From: Rattus norvegicus
Taxonomy: Eukaryota > Chordata > Mammalia > Rodentia > Muridae
Length of the DNA: 64,000 bases
NCBI RefSeq assembly: GCF_036323735.1
Contig: NC_086040.1
Location: forward strand, 2,918,321 to 2,982,320
Direction of reading: 5' to 3'
Both the position numbers and the translations under genes were made by a program. This document shows, one piece after another, positions 60,386 through 64,000 of this stretch. The notes beneath the pieces were generated by a model, which did not search any database, had not been told where the DNA came from, and saw only the letters and a program-made list of their open reading frames with translations. The stretch's first letter is position 1. Every line of letters starts with the position of its first letter.

Positions 60386-63009
60386 CACACAAAAAAGCTA
60401 CATCATCGCTGGTGCCAAGAGGAAGCCTCCGTTTCATGGAAGAAATCCAGAAGCTGTGGAATGCAGGTAAAAAACTCTGAGAGACTATGTTTAGCCTTGA
60501 TCTGCTCCAGCTCAGTCCCCTGCCGGATGCAGCAGGTGCCGCTATGGTTGCTCTGGCAACCCTCGAGTTGTTTCTATTGACCTTTGAGTTTCTAGCTACC
60601 GCCAAACGGCGTCAGAGGTCGTGTGGGAACTGCCCAGCTATAACAGCAAAGCGGAGAGTGTTGGGGGAAGGGCAAGACAACAAAGAGTCAGAAACAGAGG
60701 GTAGTGAAAAGTTGCAACGAGAAAAGGATCCTGATCGATCTCAAGCAGCAGGCCCCCCTGCAGTCTTACCACTGCCAGAGATGAAAGATTGGGGAAAGAA
60801 TGCCCCGGGTGAGAAGGGAGGAGGTAAAAGGAACACAGTATTTTGGGAGAAAACCTTGTCTTAGTGCTTATGAAAGGTGTTATTAAGCTCCCGCGCCGGC
60901 TCTGGGGACGCCGCGGCGTCCGGGCGCTGACGCGACAGCTTTACAGAGTCATACTGATCAGATTTGATAGAGGCAGAGCGCCTGAAAATTTATTCAGAAG
61001 AATCAAACAAAAGGACATCTCAGTGCCCATGCACAGCCTGATGGAGTTAATGTAATTGGGTTGTGAGTAAATATATTCAGGGCTGTGTTTCACTTCCATA
61101 CCATTGGTGAATGTCGGTCATACTGCTCAGATAATATCTCTCAGTATCTTACAGAATTGGGTTTCAACACGTTGGTGGGCTAGTCCAGGAATTGAGACAA
61201 TCCATCGCCCATATCAGCTCCACTCGAGTGGATAGTCACTGTGAACACCATCTAGCTTTTTTCCCTATTTGTCTATTGTTTGTCTCTGGTGCACCAGGAT
61301 GTCCCCATGTCTGTCAGTGTATGTCTGTGGTTTTTGTTTCTCGTTGTCTAAAAGTTTTATGTTTCATGTTCAAAAGAAAAAATGGTAAAAACTTTATCTG
61401 CCGGTCGTGCACACCTTGACTTGGTTTTAACTCGTTTCAAAAAGGAACAAATGAATAAAAAACAGTTTCAATCAGGTTTTTAGAGCCCTGTGCCTAGAGT
61501 CAGGTGTCTAGATTAGCTGGAGAAGCTGACCAGAGGCTAAGCGTCTACACGAGCTGATCTTAAAAGCGCCAACAGCTTCTTCATACAAGAGTTGATAGCT
61601 GTTTCTCTTAAAAAAAAAATCCCTGACTTATTACTTGACTCAACAGGTGACAAGGTGCTTCTCTTAAAATCATAGATAAAAGGGTAAAAATGATGTTTGG
61701 TCTAAATATTAAGATAGGTGTAGCCACTTCAATTTTGTTTCTCATTGGTTTTAAATGTATAAATATGCTCTACTTGCCTTGGTTATGGACTACTGGCTTT
61801 TTAGTTATTGGATATGGTTAAAAAGGTATAATATTGGTAACAGAAAGTTGACATAAAGCTGGTAATCTGGATGGAGTCATTCTAGATAGCGTGTGACATG
61901 GGCCAACCTAGGGAAACAGGTCTAAATTGAGGTAATATTTTTATGGAACTCTTATCCTAAAAACCAGGCTTCTAAAAGAATTTAGGACATTGTCCCTTGT
62001 TGAGGTATTGGATACCGCACCATTGCGCGTCCAAATGTAAGAATTGACAGTCAAACTTTGTAACATAATAGATAGACCTGGGGTGCCTTGGAGACTAGAT
62101 TGTTTGTTGGAGGTTGAGTTTTGCTTTTCAAAGTTATGGCTTGCCCTGAAGTTATCTGTATTCCAATGCTAATTTCCACTGCCCAGAGAACAGCTACCTA
62201 GTCACATACTCAGAACTCAGGTGACCTTGTGGTGGTGTTCGGGTGTTACAAAGAGAACTTAAAGATTGTGATTTAGGATTGCCAGTGTTACATTGACTAA
62301 CTCAAACTTATTTTTAATTAAGGAAAAATCAAACAGGTAGAGATTGTTACAGGATTGATAAGGATTGATGAGGTTTTAGAACTTGTGAGAGCATTACAGC
62401 CAGTTTCCTTACTCCAACTGCCATTTCAAGACAGATTTAGAGGATTGATTTTATACAATTTGTTTTCGTCATAACAAGTGTGAGTTTTCATTTTGTGAGC
62501 TTGCTTATAGTTTTAGAGAGCCCATAAAGTGATATCATTAACAATGGCCAACAGCCTCATATTAGGTAATTTTGTTGCTTCTTCAGTGTAAGAAGTTCTA
62601 ACTTAAATCTTTCAATGTATATGGAAATTTGTATTACAAACCTTTGCTCTCAAAATGAGCTTTAATATTTGGGGAGTAGCTGTTACACTACTCCGGATAA
62701 GAATATTTGAAGCTAATTTTAAGCTCCTAAAGATATGTTAATTGGCTAAGTACCTCACCTTACCAGAGGACTTAGGTCTTTGTTATGCACATTGGAGATA
62801 AAGCTTCAGCTGTGTTAGTACAGAGTTGTGGACTAGAGTCATAGAAGTATTTTGAATAGAAACCTGGTAAAACATATCTTATTCCAAACAACAGTTAATT
62901 GGTTACTACTAAGTACTGATATTTGGCCTATTACATATGCAAATTTTTCAGACAAAATTGATAATTTTACTCTTTAAATGCTTTTGTACTGCCTACATAT
63001 TTGTGCATA

Positions 63010-63300
63010 CAACCCATAGGAAATGCGCTTACTGTATTTATAGGTGGTTCATCTAATGAAAAGGCTACATGTATGATTGGATCACTTGTTTATTCTCTTG
63101 AGTTTCTATTGCTTCAACACAGATTATTAAATTCCATGCTTTAGCCGCTGTTTTTAAATGTTAAAAATCAAGCTTTCAATTCATACACTGATAGCCAATG
63201 TGTGGCTTGTGGTTTTACAATTGAATAAAAGTTTTCTTTTTTTTTTTTTTTAGATACTACTAGCCCTCAAATTTTACAATCACTTAATGCTTTATTAGAG
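63010..63300 (+). pseudogene. RNase H-like pol remnant
   Basis: In one frame near 63030-63105 the text reads GNALTVFIGGSSNEKATCMI, where the first catalytic Asp position is Gly. In a following frame YTDSQCVA appears near 63187, followed by a T run and then SLNALLEAGF-like text. Stops and frameshifts are frequent. The motif order fits retroviral RNase H. Confidence 0.5.
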
Positions 63301-63599
63301 GCAGGTTTTCTACATAAAATCAGTGAGTGATGATTTCAGTGTGAATTGTCTGACAACTCACTGTCCTTTTAGTACTCTGGCTCAGAGAACTAAACAAAAC
63401 CATAGACCCAGCTCCTTGAAAATGGTAATGGAGTTGATAACACACCCTCATGAAAAGAGGAAGATTTCATTTGCTTACTTTCAACTCCCAGCCTCACCCT
63501 GCCAGCTCAGGGATTTCTAGTAAGACTGAATCTGGACAATATTTACAAGATTTGACATTTCTAATTAATGCTTATGTTTAGGTAAATAAAGTTTGTGAG

Positions 63600-63652
63600 G
63601 TGCTAGAAAAATGGCTTAGTGGATAAGAGCACTAAATACTGTTCCTTTATAG
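63600..63652 (+). mobile_element. B2 SINE 5' fragment
   Basis: gtgctagaaaaatggcttag followed by tggataagagcactaaatac matches the 5' end of B2 with several changes. The rest of B2 is missing. Confidence 0.6.
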
Positions 63653-63899
63653 GACATTTAAGAACTCAAATTGGATTGCGTAGGCTCTTTACAAGGGAGG
63701 ACAAGATTCCAGACAGATTATAGGCCTTACATAAGAACAATTAGTGAAAAAATCTCATTCTTTATATATCCAATACAATTATGCTAGAGACAATAATTTG
63801 GTATACAAGTCAATTTATAAATACAAGTGCTCAGTGTCCTCAACTTAATCCTTGAGAACTTACCTTAATAAATAATATCTTTACTATATCTTAATAAAT

Positions 63900-63912
63900 A
63901 AAAAGGGGGAGT
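63900..63912 (+). promoter_or_regulatory. Possible polypurine tract
   Basis: aaaaagggggagt followed shortly by tgtatgctaaat could be the polypurine tract and 3' LTR start of the second ERV. The window ends before this can be judged. Confidence 0.35.
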
Positions 63913-64000
63913 TATCCCTGTATGCTAAATAATGCTCCTTTTATTTCAATTTTAAAAATTTGGATGCCAAAGTTTATGGCACCCTACAACTAGGCATACT

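Larger units (their letters stand above)
60386..63912 (+). mobile_element. Internal region of the second ERV, highly decayed
   Basis: Follows the primer site. Mostly non-coding text with short frames. One 125-codon frame (60487-60864) is Lys/Glu/Pro-rich towards its end and could be a gag-leader remnant. A RNase H-like remnant lies at 63010-63300 and a purine tract near 63900. No integrase or env was recognised. Such gene-poor structures are common among non-autonomous class II ERVs. A foreign insert cannot be excluded. Confidence 0.55.

Noticed and set aside
1..64000. CRISPR array, bacterial operon or plasmid features
   Set aside because: The SINE, LINE and LTR content is mammalian. The only regular repeats are microsatellites and L1 monomers.

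Overview
This is mammalian, almost certainly rat (Rattus) genomic DNA. Three tRNA-derived ID SINEs with 15-17 bp target-site duplications, rat-type L1 elements with ~606 bp promoter monomers, B1 and B2 SINEs and IAP-like class II endogenous retroviruses (ERVs) are the hallmarks. I find no intact single-copy host gene. The window is gene-poor, repeat-rich intergenic or possibly deep intronic DNA.

Layout. From 0.8 to 4.3 kb lies copy A of a local duplication carrying a decayed minus-strand gene. A processed Rpl29 pseudogene follows at 6.4-6.9 kb and a 3.9 kb 5'-truncated L1 at 7.2-11.2 kb. From 11 to 19 kb there is an LTR-like stretch, a splice-site-flanked exon-like segment (12.84-12.95 kb), several B1s, an ID, simple repeats and a 1.4 kb truncated L1. 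From 19 to 26.8 kb the DNA is mostly unassigned, with one unexplained 212-codon ORF at 25.2-25.9 kb. Copy B, the longer version of the duplication, spans 26.8-31.8 kb. From 32 to 40.8 kb there is unassigned AT-rich DNA with old L1 remnants and a second exon-like segment. A full-length minus-strand L1 occupies 40.87-47.90 kb with a perfect 15 bp target-site duplication, an intact ORF1 and an ORF2 broken by one apparent frameshift. From 48 to 52.6 kb there is an ID, an old L1 and an LTR-like block.

The right end is retroviral. An IAP-like, env-bearing ERV remnant (53.9-59.5 kb) has its capsid-end/nucleocapsid/dUTPase block inverted relative to the rest. Its pol has lost protease and the reverse transcriptase palm, so capsid is fused to the RT thumb/connection. 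RNase H, integrase, env and a 3' LTR follow. A 575 bp third copy (C) of the A/B duplicon lies directly between that LTR and the 5' LTR plus tRNA-Phe-type primer site of a second, very decayed ERV that runs to the window end.

Nothing here forms a working pathway. The only coherent machinery is the full-length L1 (promoter, ORF1 chaperone, ORF2 endonuclease/RT). The most unusual structures are the rearranged ERV, the LTR-flanked duplicon copy, the unidentified duplicated gene family and the few exon-like ORFs with no parent that I recognise.
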